Source: Novosphingobium sp. 9
GTDB lineage: Bacteria > Pseudomonadota > Alphaproteobacteria > Sphingomonadales > Sphingomonadaceae
NCBI RefSeq assembly: GCF_025340265.1
Contig: NZ_CP022707.1
Location: 558,001 to 622,000, forward strand
Direction of reading: 5' to 3'
DNA length: 64,000 nucleotides
Below are positions 38,772 to 48,175 of this stretch, one piece after another (within the stretch, counting starts at the first letter, position 1; the number at the start of each line of letters is the position of its first letter). The notes beneath the pieces were generated by a model, which worked only from the letters and a program-made list of their open reading frames with translations, did not search any database and was not told the origin of the DNA. The position numbers were made by a program, and so were the translations under genes.

Positions 38772-38956
38772 GGGGCCAGTGGCCCCGGACCCCGTTACTG
38801 TCGGCATAGGAATGCCGGTTCAGCGTCATGACCCGCCGCGCTGTCGGTAGATCGGGACTTCCGGCGAGAAGAATACGCGGGCAGGCCTGCCTCTCTATCG
38901 AAGCCCGCGTCGGAAGACGTAAAGGGGGTGCAGGGGGGCTCTGCTCCCCTGCGTTT
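38772..38956. repeat. GTCGGAAGACGTAA half-site repeat, locus 2 (inverted pair)
   Basis: Left half in reverse orientation: hairpin GGGGCCAGTGGCCCC (38772-38786) followed by ACCCCGTTACTGTCGG. Right half in forward orientation: GCGTCGGAAGACGTAA with the G-run and the hairpin GCAGGGG...CCCCTGC (38907-38953). About 105 bp of unrelated sequence lies between. It fills most of the gap between hemB and the gamma carbonic anhydrase gene. Confidence 0.75.
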
Positions 38957-39003
38957 ATCCTCTAAAGCTCTTCCCAAATCACAACCCCCGGAAGAGCCAC
39001 ACC

Positions 39004-39594
39004 ATGACCACCGCCCGCCCAGACATCACCATCGCCGCAATTCACGGCAAAGCGCCGCGCATCCATTCCAGCGCCTTTATCGCGCCGGGGTGCCGGATCA
39101 TCGGCGATGTGGAGATCGGGCCGGATGTCAGCATCTGGTACAACTGCGTGATCCGCGCCGATGTGAACCGGGTGGTGATCGGCGCGCGCAGCAACGTGCA
39201 GGACGGGACGGTGATCCACTGCGACAGCCCCAAGCCGCACCGGCCGGAGGGCTATGCGACGCTGATCGGCGAGGACGTGCTGATCGGGCACATGGCGATG
39301 ATCCATGGCTGCACGCTGGAGGATGGCGCGTTCGTGGGGCTCGGCGCGATTGTGATGGACGGCAGCCATATCGAGGCGGAGGGCATGCTGGCGGCGGGCG
39401 CGCAGCTGACCGGCAAGCGGATCGGCGCGCGGCAGTTGTGGATCGGTCGCCCGGCGAAGTACCTGCGCGATCTCGACGAGGCGGCGCTGGCGGGCAACCG
39501 GGCAGGCGTTGCGTCTTATGTCGAGAATGGCCGTGCCCATGCCCAGGCGCTAGGCCTTGCGCTGGGTCTTGCGGCGGGCCTTGCGCACGACTGA
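39004..39594 (+). CDS. gamma carbonic anhydrase family protein
   Basis: 196 residues of left-handed beta-helix hexapeptide repeats (SAFIAPGCRIIGDVEIGPDVSIWY, NCVIRADVNRVVIGARSNVQDG). The three metal-binding histidines appear in GTVIHCDS and LIGHMAMIHGCTL. The C-terminal helix (WIGRPAKYLRDLDE ... YVENGRAHAQ) closes the trimer. Homologues (YrdA/CaiE/PaaY) bind zinc or iron; carbonic anhydrase activity is not certain. The stop and the DUF167 start share a base (TGATG). Confidence 0.9.
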   Translation: MTTARPDITIAAIHGKAPRIHSSAFIAPGCRIIGDVEIGPDVSIWYNCVIRADVNRVVIGARSNVQDGTVIHCDSPKPHRPEGYATLIGEDVLIGHMAMIHGCTLEDGAFVGLGAIVMDGSHIEAEGMLAAGAQLTGKRIGARQLWIGRPAKYLRDLDEAALAGNRAGVASYVENGRAHAQALGLALGLAAGLAHD

Positions 39595-39875
39595 TGGCGC
39601 GTCCCAAACCCGTCCTGCCGCCTGCCGAGGCGGTTCAGGCGCTGGTCGACCCGGAAGGCCGTCTGGCGCTGAAAGTCACGCCCGGCGCGCGGGTGGAGGC
39701 GCTGGAGATCGTCGAGGGGCGGCTCATGGCGAAAGTGCGTGCCCAGCCGCAGGACGGCATGGCCAATGCGGCGGTGCGGATGCTGCTGGCCTCCGCGCTC
39801 GATATCGCGCCTTCGCGGGTGGAATTGCTGCGCGGAAGCACCTCGCGCGAGAAGATGTTTCGGATCGACATCTGA
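39594..39875 (+). CDS. DUF167 family protein (YggU-like)
   Basis: 93 residues. The core is RLALKVTPGARVEALEIVEGRLMAKVRAQPQDGMANAAV, then LLASALDIAPSRVELLRGSTSREKMFRI, with the TPGAR, DGMANAA and GSTSREK segments of the family. Function unknown; it is soluble and widely conserved. It overlaps the gamma carbonic anhydrase gene by one base. (The core covers residues about 24-62.). Confidence 0.86.
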   Translation: MARPKPVLPPAEAVQALVDPEGRLALKVTPGARVEALEIVEGRLMAKVRAQPQDGMANAAVRMLLASALDIAPSRVELLRGSTSREKMFRIDI

Positions 39876-39884
39876 TATTTGCCT

Positions 39885-40322
39885 TCAACGGAACTGCTGC
39901 GCGCGGCCCAGCGCATGGGCCGTGCGGGTGAGGGCATCGGCCACGATATCGCGGGCCTCGGCATCGAAGCCGGGAGCAACGCCCGGCGCGGGATCGGGCA
40001 GCACGTCGCGGATCGCGTGCTCCATGCATTCGGCCCACTGCCCGGCGACCTCGGGATCGATGGTCATGCCGGTGTGCATCGACATCATGCAGCGCCCCGG
40101 ATTGGCGGCAAACCAGTCTCGCGGCCCGCCCGCCCAGCCGATCAGGAACCCGGTCAGCGAAGCGCGCGTGGGTTCGAGATCATCGGGGTGCATCGCGCGC
40201 AGGCGGGCATAGCGCCGCTCGCCGTCCATCCGGGCATAGAACCGTGCGGCGATCGCGGCGAATGTGGCGTCGCCACCGAGGCGCGCGTGGATGGTCTGGG
40301 TGCGATCATCGATATCGGTCAT
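39885..40322 (-). CDS. group II truncated haemoglobin
   Basis: 145 residues. Segments typical of group II truncated globins are RLGGDATFAAIAARFYARMDGE, RAMHPDDLEPTRASL, FLIGWAGGPRDWFAANPGR and MMSMHTGMTIDPEVAGQW, whose His is the probable proximal haem ligand. Such globins bind oxygen or nitric oxide. It converges with DUF167 (9-bp gap) and is followed in the minus direction by nothing close; a parS-like site lies about 40 bp upstream of its start. Confidence 0.86.
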   Translation of the reverse strand: MTDIDDRTQTIHARLGGDATFAAIAARFYARMDGERRYARLRAMHPDDLEPTRASLTGFLIGWAGGPRDWFAANPGRCMMSMHTGMTIDPEVAGQWAECMEHAIRDVLPDPAPGVAPGFDAEARDIVADALTRTAHALGRAQQFR

Positions 40323-40362
40323 GCAGGCAAATCCGGGCTCATGCTGTTGCCCTTAGCACGAA

Positions 40363-40378
40363 CGTTCCACGTGGAACT
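40363..40378. other. outlying parS-like site
   Basis: CGTTCCACGTGGAACT has the complete 14-bp core GTTCCACGTGGAAC; only the outermost base pair departs from consensus. It is in the gap between the truncated haemoglobin and the ligase genes, about 15 kb from parB. Confidence 0.72.
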
Positions 40379-40399
40379 TGATGCCGGTCAACTCCTCCT

Positions 40400-42025
40400 T
40401 CAATCGCGGATCATCGCCTTGAGTGTTGCGATCCGGTCAGCCTCGTGCGCGGGCTTGTCGGCGCGGATGCGGTGGATGCGGGGGAAGCGCATGGCAAGGC
40501 CCGACTTGTGGCGCTTGCTGGCGTGGACCGAATCGAAAGCGACTTCCAGCACCAGCGACTTGTCGGTTTCGCGCACCGGGCCGAAGCGGTTGACGGTGTG
40601 CTGGCGGACATGGCGGTCGAGGCCTTTCAGCTCCTCGTCGGTGAATCCGAAATAGGCCTTGCCGACCGGGAGCAGCTCGCCGCCGTTTTCCGGATCGCCG
40701 TCCCAGCAGCCGAAGGTGAAGTCCGAATAGAACGAACTACGCTTGCCCGAACCGCGCTGGGCATACATCAGCACGCAGTCAATCAGCAGCGGATCGCGCT
40801 TCCACTTGTACCACAGCCCGGTTTTGCGGCCCGCAATGTAAGGGCTGTCGCGCCGTTTCAGCATCAGGCCCTCGATCGCCTCGTCGCGCGCGCCTTCGCG
40901 CAGGGCCGCCAGCTGCTCGAAATCGACCGCCCGGATCAGCGAGGACAGGTCGAAGCGCGCAGGGTCGAGGCGGGCCATCAGCGCCTCCAGCGCGGCCCGG
41001 CGTTCGCTCCAGGCAAGCGCGCGCAGATCCTCGCCATCCAGCCGCAGCACGTCGTAAAGGCGCACGAAAGCGGGATAGTCGTTGCGCATCGCCTTGGTCA
41101 CGCTCTTGCGGCCCAGCCGCTGCTGAAGCGCGTTGAAGCTGGCCGCGCCGCCTTGCGTGGCCTCGTTCGCCTCGCCGCCCTGATGGCTGCCGCGCACCAG
41201 CAGCTCGCCATCGAGCACGGCATCGAACGGCAGCGCCTCGGCGATCTCGGGAAAGGTCGCCGATATATCGTCGCCGGAACGCGAATAGACGCGCGTCTCG
41301 CCTGTCCCGTCCTCGCCTTTCGCATGGACCACCTGCACGCGGATGCCGTCCCACTTCCATTCCGCAACGTACTCGGCCAGATCGAGCCGCGCGCCGTCCT
41401 CCAGCGGATGGGCCAGCATGAACGGGCGGAACAGCGGCAGGTGCTCCGACGAAGGCGCCGCCGCCCCGCGCGCCGCCCAGTCGAACAGCGCATCGTAAGG
41501 CGGGGCCTGCCCGTGCCAGTGCTGCTCGACATCCTCCACCGAGACGTCGAAGGCCTGCGCAAACGCGGTCTTGGCCAGTCGCGCCGAAATGCCGATCCGC
41601 ATGGCCCCTGTCGCCAGCTTGAGCAGGGCATAGCGCCCCTCGGCATCCAGCCGGTCCAGCAGGCGCGGCAGTTCGACACCGACATTTGCCCGCGTCATAG
41701 TCGCCAGCGCCTCGACCGCCTCGCTGACCGAGGGCGGCGAGGGCGGAGTGTCCGGCTCGGGCCAGAGCAGGCTCGCCGTCTCCGCCGAATCGCCCACATA
41801 GTCGCGGCTCAGCGTCCACAGCACCGGATCGATACGCTCGGCCATCAGGTTGCGGATCGTCGAGGACTTCACCGCCGGAAAATCGAGCCCGTCGGTCAGC
41901 GCCGCCAAGGCCCATCCGCGATCGGGATCGGGCGTCTCGCGCAGGTACTCCGCCAGTAGCCGCAGCTTGGCATTGCGGCTGCGGGTATAGACCAGCGCGT
42001 CGAGCAGGGCGGCGAAGCGTTCCAT
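40400..42025 (-). CDS. ATP-dependent DNA ligase (cisplatin-damage-response type)
   Basis: 541 residues. The N-terminal helical DNA-binding domain (about 1-200) is followed by the nucleotidyltransferase domain with motif I EYVAEWKWDGIRVQVV (adenylated Lys), GELLVRG (motif III region), GLMLKRRDSPYIAG and GLWYKWKRDPLLID (motif V), and the OB domain with MRFPRIHRIRADKP. This type is normally encoded next to a metallo-beta-lactamase exonuclease, as here, and acts in repair. It does not sit with the usual Lhr helicase or PdeM phosphoesterase in this window. Confidence 0.92.
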   Translation of the reverse strand: MERFAALLDALVYTRSRNAKLRLLAEYLRETPDPDRGWALAALTDGLDFPAVKSSTIRNLMAERIDPVLWTLSRDYVGDSAETASLLWPEPDTPPSPPSVSEAVEALATMTRANVGVELPRLLDRLDAEGRYALLKLATGAMRIGISARLAKTAFAQAFDVSVEDVEQHWHGQAPPYDALFDWAARGAAAPSSEHLPLFRPFMLAHPLEDGARLDLAEYVAEWKWDGIRVQVVHAKGEDGTGETRVYSRSGDDISATFPEIAEALPFDAVLDGELLVRGSHQGGEANEATQGGAASFNALQQRLGRKSVTKAMRNDYPAFVRLYDVLRLDGEDLRALAWSERRAALEALMARLDPARFDLSSLIRAVDFEQLAALREGARDEAIEGLMLKRRDSPYIAGRKTGLWYKWKRDPLLIDCVLMYAQRGSGKRSSFYSDFTFGCWDGDPENGGELLPVGKAYFGFTDEELKGLDRHVRQHTVNRFGPVRETDKSLVLEVAFDSVHASKRHKSGLAMRFPRIHRIRADKPAHEADRIATLKAMIRD

Positions 42026-42057
42026 CAGCTTTTTAGGGAGTTAGGAAGGATAGTCCT

Positions 42058-42224
42058 GGGGCCAGAGGCCCCAGACCCCGTTACGTCTTCCGACGCGGGC
42101 GTTCTTTCCAGATTTTCCGGCATTGCGTGCATCCACGTCGAGAACACGGGAAAACGCTTGGTTTCATGGTCTGTCTGCGTCGGGAGACGTAATGGGGGTG
42201 CAGGGGGGCTTTGCTCCCCTGCGT
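42058..42224. repeat. GTCGGAAGACGTAA half-site repeat, locus 3 (inverted pair)
   Basis: Left half, reverse: hairpin GGGGCCAGAGGCCCC (42058-42072), then CCCCGTTACGTCTTCCGACGC to 42097, the exact complement of GCGTCGGAAGACGTAACGGGG. Right half, forward: GCGTCGGGAGACGTAA with the hairpin GCAGGGG...CCCCTGC (42177-42223). It fills most of the 234-bp gap between the ligase and exonuclease genes, which are on the same strand. Confidence 0.78.
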
Positions 42225-42259
42225 CTTTCCTGTCTTGAATCCCGATCTGTCTCATCCCC

Positions 42260-43264
42260 TCAATCATCCTCGTCCTCATAGCCGACCAGCGCCAGTGCGC
42301 GAGCCTTGCGCTGGTGGAGTTCGCACCAGCGCAGCATGGCGTCTTCGCGGCCGTGGGTGATCCAGGTTTCGGCGGGGTTCACCTCTTCGATGGTGCGGGT
42401 GAGTTCGTCCCAGTCGGCGTGATCGGAGATGACGAGGGGCAGTTCGACCATGCGCTGGCGGGCGCGCTGGCGCACGCGCATCCAGCCGGATGCCATGGCG
42501 GTGATCGGATCGGGCAGGCGGCGGCTCCAGCGGTCGTTCAGCGCGGAGGGCGGAGCCAGCACGATGTGGCCTGCCAGCGCATCTTTCGGGGCTTCGGAGA
42601 CGAGTCGCAGGTCGCCGAGGTCCACGCCGAAGTCTTCGTAGAGGCGGCACATGCGCTCCATCGCGCCGTGCATCCAGATGGTGTCGCGGTATCCGGCAAG
42701 ACGCAGTTCGGCGATCACTCGCTGCGCCTTCCCCAGCGCATAGGCGCCGACGAGCACGCAGCGGTCGGGATTGGCGGCGCGCGCCTCCAGCAGCCGGGCG
42801 ATCTCGTGGGCGATGGGCGGGTGGCGGAACACAGGGAGCGCGAAAGTCGCCTCGGTGATGAACACATCGCAGGGCGTGACTTCGAACGGCGGGCAAGTGG
42901 GATCGGGACGGCGCTTGTAGTCGCCGGTCACGATCACCCGCTCGCCCGCGTGCTCCAGCAGGATCTGTGCCGAGCCGAGCACATGCCCGGCAGGAATCCA
43001 GGTGGCGCGCACGTTGCCCGGCAGGTCGATCGGCTGGTGATAGGGCGTCGGCACCGCGCCTTCCTCTACGCCGTAGCGCAGGTGCATGATCGCCAGCGTT
43101 TCGGGTGTGGCAAACGTTCGGCCATGGCCGCCTCGCGCATGGTCGGCGTGGCCGTGGGTGATCAGCGCCGTGTCGACGGGATGCGCGGGGTCGATCCAGC
43201 AGTCAGCAGGCGTGACGTGGATGCCGTGGGGCTCGGGCCGGATCCAGGCGAAATCGCGGGGCAT
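42260..43264 (-). CDS. ligase-associated DNA exonuclease (metallo-beta-lactamase fold)
   Basis: 334 residues. The metal site is LITHGHADHARGGHG (HxHxDH) with WIPAGHVLGSAQILLEHAG, VTGDYKRRPDPT and the beta-CASP part ending TWITHGREDAMLRW. This is the partner exonuclease of the ATP-dependent ligase in a bacterial repair module. The start used is MPRDFAWIRPEPHGI at 43264; the frame is open 86 codons further upstream. The ligase gene follows 234 bp later with a repeat between them. Confidence 0.9.
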   Translation of the reverse strand: MPRDFAWIRPEPHGIHVTPADCWIDPAHPVDTALITHGHADHARGGHGRTFATPETLAIMHLRYGVEEGAVPTPYHQPIDLPGNVRATWIPAGHVLGSAQILLEHAGERVIVTGDYKRRPDPTCPPFEVTPCDVFITEATFALPVFRHPPIAHEIARLLEARAANPDRCVLVGAYALGKAQRVIAELRLAGYRDTIWMHGAMERMCRLYEDFGVDLGDLRLVSEAPKDALAGHIVLAPPSALNDRWSRRLPDPITAMASGWMRVRQRARQRMVELPLVISDHADWDELTRTIEEVNPAETWITHGREDAMLRWCELHQRKARALALVGYEDEDD

Positions 43265-43274
43265 GGGATATAGA

Positions 43275-43312
43275 AGAAAGGGCGGGAAACCGCTGAGGTT
43301 CCCGCCCTTTCT
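43275..43312. terminator. strong hairpin between exonuclease and M1 peptidase genes
   Basis: AGAAAGGGCGGGAA and TTCCCGCCCTTTCT form a 14-bp stem around a 10-nt loop, followed by T-rich bases in both directions. It separates the M1 peptidase gene from the exonuclease gene, both on the minus strand. Confidence 0.85.
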
Positions 43313-43331
43313 TTCCTGCCTTTCGGAAGGC

Positions 43332-45184
43332 TCAGCCCTTGGTGACGGGGCTTGCGTCCTTTTTCGACTTTTCAGCCTTCTCCTTGGCTTCCTTGTCCTT
43401 GGCCTGCTGATCTTCGAAGGCCTGCCATGCGGTGATCGCGGGATCGTCGCGCAGGATCTTGCCGTCCGGGTCGAGCACGTAATGCGTATCGGGCGAAGGC
43501 AGCTCCAGCGTACCATGGCCATCTGCCATATCCACGACGTGTGTCGTGTCGCCTACCCGGACTTCCACCGGCAGGAGGAACGGTTCGGCTGCAGGTGTGT
43601 GCCAGCGCAGGGTCAGGTGCGTGCCGTCCTGCTGCGTTTCCAGACGCGGCAGCGGGGCCACGCGGAAATAGGCGTCGAAAAACCAGCCCATCGGCTTGCC
43701 GGTGATCTGCTCGACCACCTTCTGGAAATCGGCGGTATCATGGATCTGGTGCGCAAAATTGCCCGGTTTGGGGTCGTCGCGCCCATATGTGATCGCGCGA
43801 AGCGCGCGGCCGAACCCGTCATCGCCCATGTAGAGCCGCAGGGTATGGGCGATCCAGGCGCCCTTGTAGTAGATATCGCCGCCCCAGTGCGCGTCCTTGT
43901 CGTCGTAGTACGTGCTCGACACTTCGGTGTCGGGCGCGAGCGGCACGGTGCTGCGGATCTTCTTGCGCATGTCCCACAGCGCGGCGTGATATTCGAGATC
44001 GCCGTTCTTCCAGCGCAGATAGAGCGGCTGCATGTACGATCCGAAGCCCTCCTGCAGCCACATGTCGGCATTGCGCGCGTTGGTCAGCTGGTTGGCAAAC
44101 CATTCGTGGCTGAATTCGTGGTGCATCAGCCAGTCATAGCCCTCGGGCGAGGGTTTGAAGTGGTTGCCATAGGCGTTGATGGTCTGGTGCTCCATGCCCA
44201 GATGCGGCGTTTCGGCAAGGCCGACTTTCTCGTCGCTCCAGGGATAGGGGCCGACTGTGCTTTCGAAGAAGCGCAGGAAGTCCTGCATCTGGTCCAGCAT
44301 GGTATCGGCTCCGGCCTTGTCGCCGGGCAGATACCAGAATTCGGTCGGGATCGTGTTGCCGAAGCGGCTGGCATAGTCACGCGTCGCGGTCTCGTAAGGT
44401 CCGATCTGGAGCGAGACGCCATAATCGTTGGGCGTGCGGGCGCGCCAGTGCCAGATGCGCCGCCCGTTCGCCTCGCGGCTGTCGACCAGCCTGCCGTTCG
44501 ATGCCGCGACGAGCGGATCGGGCACGTCGATCATGAAATCGAGCACGCCCACGCGCTTGGAGAAATGATCGAGGCACGGCCAGAACAAGTCGCAACCCTG
44601 TCCCTGTACTGCGGTGGCGATCCATGGCTGGTCATGTCCGGCAGCATCCTTTGCGGTGCTCCACACGAACCCGCCGATCCATGGCGGCTTGGGGCAACGA
44701 ACGGTGTGCCGCCATAGGTGATGGCAACACGGGCCTGCTGTCCTTTTTTCAAGGGGCGCGGCAGGCGAATCACCAGACCGCCGTCCGGGTTCGACCACTG
44801 CGTCGATGCCACGGCCTTGCCATTGATGGTGACTTTGCTGACCGGCAGGCGCGGATCGAGATCGAATTCCACTTTCGACAGCGGCGAAAGCGCCTGCACG
44901 GTATAGTCGGCGGTCCCTGCGATCGTTTTTGCGGACGGGTCGACGGAAAGCGACAGCGTGAGGTGGGGCAGATCCATCGCGACCTGCGTAGCGCTGAGCG
45001 GCAGACCGCTCTGGCCGGTGCGCTTGGCCAGCGGCGCTTGTTCGGGTGTCTTGGCGGGCTCGATCTTACCCGCCTGAGTCTTATTCCCGTCTTCGGCAAA
45101 TGCGTTTGTTGCTGTCGCCAGCATCAGCATGCTGCCCGCCAGCGTGCATGCCGCAGCCCATCGGCTGCTGCGTATCTTGATCAT
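43332..45184 (-). pseudogene. M1 family metallopeptidase (aminopeptidase), one frameshift
   Basis: The N-terminus (from 45184: MIKIRSSRWAAACTLAGSML, signal peptide) and the main body lie in different frames, meeting at GGGG 44691-44694. One extra base there gives FVAPKPPWIGGFVW and a product of about 617 residues. The domain order is an N-terminal beta-sandwich (TLSLSVDPSAKTIAGTADYTV), then the catalytic domain with LGMEHQTINAYG in the exopeptidase-motif position and the zinc site HHEFSHEWFANQL plus WLQEGFGSY. The tail is Lys/Glu rich. It is a periplasmic peptidase by its signal. A sequencing error is likelier than gene loss. Confidence 0.85.
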
Positions 45185-45268
45185 TCCCCGTAGTCCCCCC
45201 GTATGCGAAACCGGCCCGCTTCGGGTGAAGCGGGCCGGCCGTGTCAGATAGTTTTGCGTTTACGCGTG

Positions 45269-47668
45269 TCAGTCGTCGCCGTTGGTCTCCGGCTGTTCGC
45301 CCGGCTTCTTGGCGGTGGTAGCCTTACCGGACGCGCCGGAAGAGCGGGCGGCGGGCTTCTTCTTCGCCTTGACCACCTTGGGCGCGGACGGGGTCAGCTC
45401 GAAGCTGAGTGCGTCATCCTTGACCGAGACGTGGACTTCGCCGCCCTGCGCCAGCTTGCCGAACAGCAGTTCTTCCGCCAGCGGCTGCTTGACCTTCTCC
45501 TGGATCACGCGGCCCATCGGACGCGCGCCATAGAGCTTGTCGTAGCCACGATCGCCCAGCCAGGTGCGGGCATCGCCGTCGAACTGGATGTGGACGTTCT
45601 GGTCGGCCAGCTGCAGTTCCAGCTGGAGGATGAACTTGTCCACCACCCGGCTGATCGTCTGCTTCGCAAGGTAGGCGAAGGGCACGATGGCATCGAGGCG
45701 ATTGCGGAATTCCGGCGTGAACAGCTGCTTGACCGCTTCCTCGCCGGCATCCGCCTTCGACACGTCGCCAAAGCCGATACCCGACCGCGCCATGTCCGAT
45801 GCGCCCGCATTGGTGGTCATGATCAGGACCACGTTGCGGAAGTCCACGGTCTTGCCGTGGTGATCGGTCAGACGGCCGTTGTCCATCACCTGCAGCAGGA
45901 TGTTGAACAGGTCGGGGTGCGCCTTCTCGATCTCGTCGAGCAGCAGGACGCAGTGCGGCTGCTGATCGATCGCATCGGTGAGCAGACCGCCCTGATCGTA
46001 GCCGACATAGCCCGGAGGAGCACCGATCAGACGGCTGATCGAATGACGCTCCATATATTCGGACATGTCGAAGCGCTGCATGGGGATGCCCATGATATGC
46101 GCCAGCTGCTTGGCGACTTCGGTCTTGCCGACGCCGGTGGGGCCGGAGAACAGGAACGAGCCGATCGGCTTGTCCGGATCGCGAAGACCCGCACGGCTCA
46201 GCTTCATCGCGGTGGAGAGCACCTCGATGGCCTTGTCCTGACCGAACACCACGCGCTTCAGGTCGACCTCGAGGTTTTCGAGCGCCTTCTTGTCGTCCGA
46301 ACTGACCGACTTGGCCGGGATGCGCGCCATCGTGGCGATCACCTGCTCGATTTCCTTCGAGGTGATCGTCTTCTTGCGGCGGCTGGGCGGCACCAGCATC
46401 TGCATCGCGCCCACTTCGTCGATCACGTCGATCGCCTTGTCGGGCAGCTTGCGGTCGTTGATGTAGCGCGCCGAAAGCTCGACTGCGGTCTTGATCGCAT
46501 CGGCGGTGTACTTGACCTTGTGGTGATCCTCGAAGGCAGAGCGCAGACCCTTGAGGATCTTGATCGTGTCCTCGATGGTCGGCTCGTTCACGTCGATCTT
46601 CTGGAACCGGCGCAGCAGGGCGCGGTCCTTCTCGAAGTGGTTGCGGAACTCCTTGTAGGTGGTCGAACCGATGCAGCGGATCGTGCCGCCCGAGAGTGCG
46701 GGCTTGAGCAGGTTGCTGGCATCCATCGCGCCGCCGCTGGTGGCACCGGCGCCGATCACGGTGTGGATCTCGTCGATGAACAGCACCGCATGCGGCATCT
46801 TCTCCAGTTCGGAGACGACCTGCTTGAGGCGTTCCTCGAAGTCGCCGCGATAGCGGGTTCCGGCCAGCAGGCTGCCCATGTCGAGCGAGTAGATCACCGC
46901 TTCGGCCAGCACTTCGGGCACTTCGCCTTCGACGATCTTGCGCGCAAGGCCCTCTGCAATCGCGGTCTTGCCGACGCCGGGATCACCGACATAGAGCGGG
47001 TTGTTCTTGGAGCGGCGGCACAGGATCTGGATCGTGCGATCCACCTCGGGACCACGGCCGATCAGCGGGTCGACCTTGCCCTTCAGCGCCTTCTCGTTGA
47101 GATTGACGGTGAACTGGTCGAGCGCGGAATCCTTCTTGCTGGCGCTGGAGCCCTTGCTTTCGGACTTTTCCTCAGGCGCAGGCGTGCTTTCGTCGCTGCC
47201 CTTGGGGCTGCGATCCTCGATCCGCTTGCCGCCCTTGCCGATGCCGTGGCTGATGAAGCTGACGGCATCGAGACGGCTCATGTCCTGCTGCTGCAGGAAA
47301 TAGACGGCGTAGCTGTCCCGCTCGGAAAACAGCGCGACGAGCACGTTGGCGCCGGTCACGGTGTCCTTGCCGGAGGACTGGACGTGCAGGATCGCGCGCT
47401 GGATCACGCGCTGGAAACCGGCGGTCGGGGCGGGGTCGCCCTTTTCCTCGGTCTTGAGCGACTGGTACTCCTGATCGAGGTACTGGCGCACCACGTCGCC
47501 CAGATCGCCGAGGTCCACACCGCAGGCCTGCATCACCTGCGCGGCGTCCGCATCGTCGATCAGCGCGAGCAGCAGGTGCTCGAGCGTCGCATATTCGTGG
47601 CTGCGCTCGGATGCATGGGACAGAGCCGAGTGCAGGGTCTTCTCAAGGCTTTGGGCGAAACTGGGCAT
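45269..47668 (-). CDS. clpA: ATP-dependent Clp protease ATP-binding subunit ClpA
   Basis: 799 residues. The N-terminal Clp repeats (SFAQSLEKTLHSALSHASER, YATLEHLLLALI) precede a charged linker, AAA1 with VGDPGVGKTAIAEGLA (Walker A) and LFIDEIHTVIGAG (Walker B), and AAA2 with FSGPTGVGKTEVAKQLA and LLLDEIEKAHPDL. The absence of a ClpB-type middle coiled coil supports ClpA. It unfolds substrates, including N-degron proteins delivered by ClpS, for ClpP. The tail is rich in Lys/Ala/Gly. No clpS or clpP is adjacent; DUF1192 is the next gene upstream. Confidence 0.95.
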   Translation of the reverse strand: MPSFAQSLEKTLHSALSHASERSHEYATLEHLLLALIDDADAAQVMQACGVDLGDLGDVVRQYLDQEYQSLKTEEKGDPAPTAGFQRVIQRAILHVQSSGKDTVTGANVLVALFSERDSYAVYFLQQQDMSRLDAVSFISHGIGKGGKRIEDRSPKGSDESTPAPEEKSESKGSSASKKDSALDQFTVNLNEKALKGKVDPLIGRGPEVDRTIQILCRRSKNNPLYVGDPGVGKTAIAEGLARKIVEGEVPEVLAEAVIYSLDMGSLLAGTRYRGDFEERLKQVVSELEKMPHAVLFIDEIHTVIGAGATSGGAMDASNLLKPALSGGTIRCIGSTTYKEFRNHFEKDRALLRRFQKIDVNEPTIEDTIKILKGLRSAFEDHHKVKYTADAIKTAVELSARYINDRKLPDKAIDVIDEVGAMQMLVPPSRRKKTITSKEIEQVIATMARIPAKSVSSDDKKALENLEVDLKRVVFGQDKAIEVLSTAMKLSRAGLRDPDKPIGSFLFSGPTGVGKTEVAKQLAHIMGIPMQRFDMSEYMERHSISRLIGAPPGYVGYDQGGLLTDAIDQQPHCVLLLDEIEKAHPDLFNILLQVMDNGRLTDHHGKTVDFRNVVLIMTTNAGASDMARSGIGFGDVSKADAGEEAVKQLFTPEFRNRLDAIVPFAYLAKQTISRVVDKFILQLELQLADQNVHIQFDGDARTWLGDRGYDKLYGARPMGRVIQEKVKQPLAEELLFGKLAQGGEVHVSVKDDALSFELTPSAPKVVKAKKKPAARSSGASGKATTAKKPGEQPETNGDD

Positions 47669-47832
47669 TTAATTGGCTTCCATCACAAGAGGAGGACGCT
47701 CCGTGTCGGGGAGAGTTGAGGGGCTGGAGGGAAGGGAGGCTGGAGGGACGGGAAAGGGTGACAACATCCATATAGGTACGCCGGAAAAGGTTGCGAGGGG
47801 CTCGTCGAAGCCATCCGGGCGCAACCCTAAGG

Positions 47833-48066
47833 TCAAGAGGTTCGAGACCCGGCCTTGGGCGCTCCGAACAGCGCTTGCGCGGCCAGCATATGCGCCGAGG
47901 CACGCTCGCGATGATCGCGAATGCGGGAAATCTCGAACTCGAGCAGAGAGATTCGCGCGTCGAGTTCGTCCAGCGAATAGCCGTCGAGGCTTTCGCGGGC
48001 GAGGAGGCTGGCGGCACCGAAGTTGCCTTCGGTCGACCGCCGCCGCGGTCCTTCGTCGTCGTCCAT
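47833..48066 (-). CDS. DUF1192 family protein
   Basis: 77 residues: SLLARESLDGYSLDELDARISLLEFEISRIRDHRER then AHMLAAQALFGAPK. This is the short coiled-coil-like layout of DUF1192 in alphaproteobacteria. The start at 48066 (MDDDEGPRRR) gives the usual length; the frame opens earlier at 48132. Function unknown; it lies upstream of clpA. (The coiled-coil segment is residues about 22-55.). Confidence 0.78.
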   Translation of the reverse strand: MDDDEGPRRRSTEGNFGAASLLARESLDGYSLDELDARISLLEFEISRIRDHRERASAHMLAAQALFGAPKAGSRTS

Positions 48067-48175
48067 CAGTGGAACATCGGTCCGATCGGTTTTGCTGTCA
48101 ATGCCCTTGCGACATGGCACAAAGTGATCCACTGCTGCGATGAACCGGGGTTACGAAAGGGCGAATTTCCTCGCC

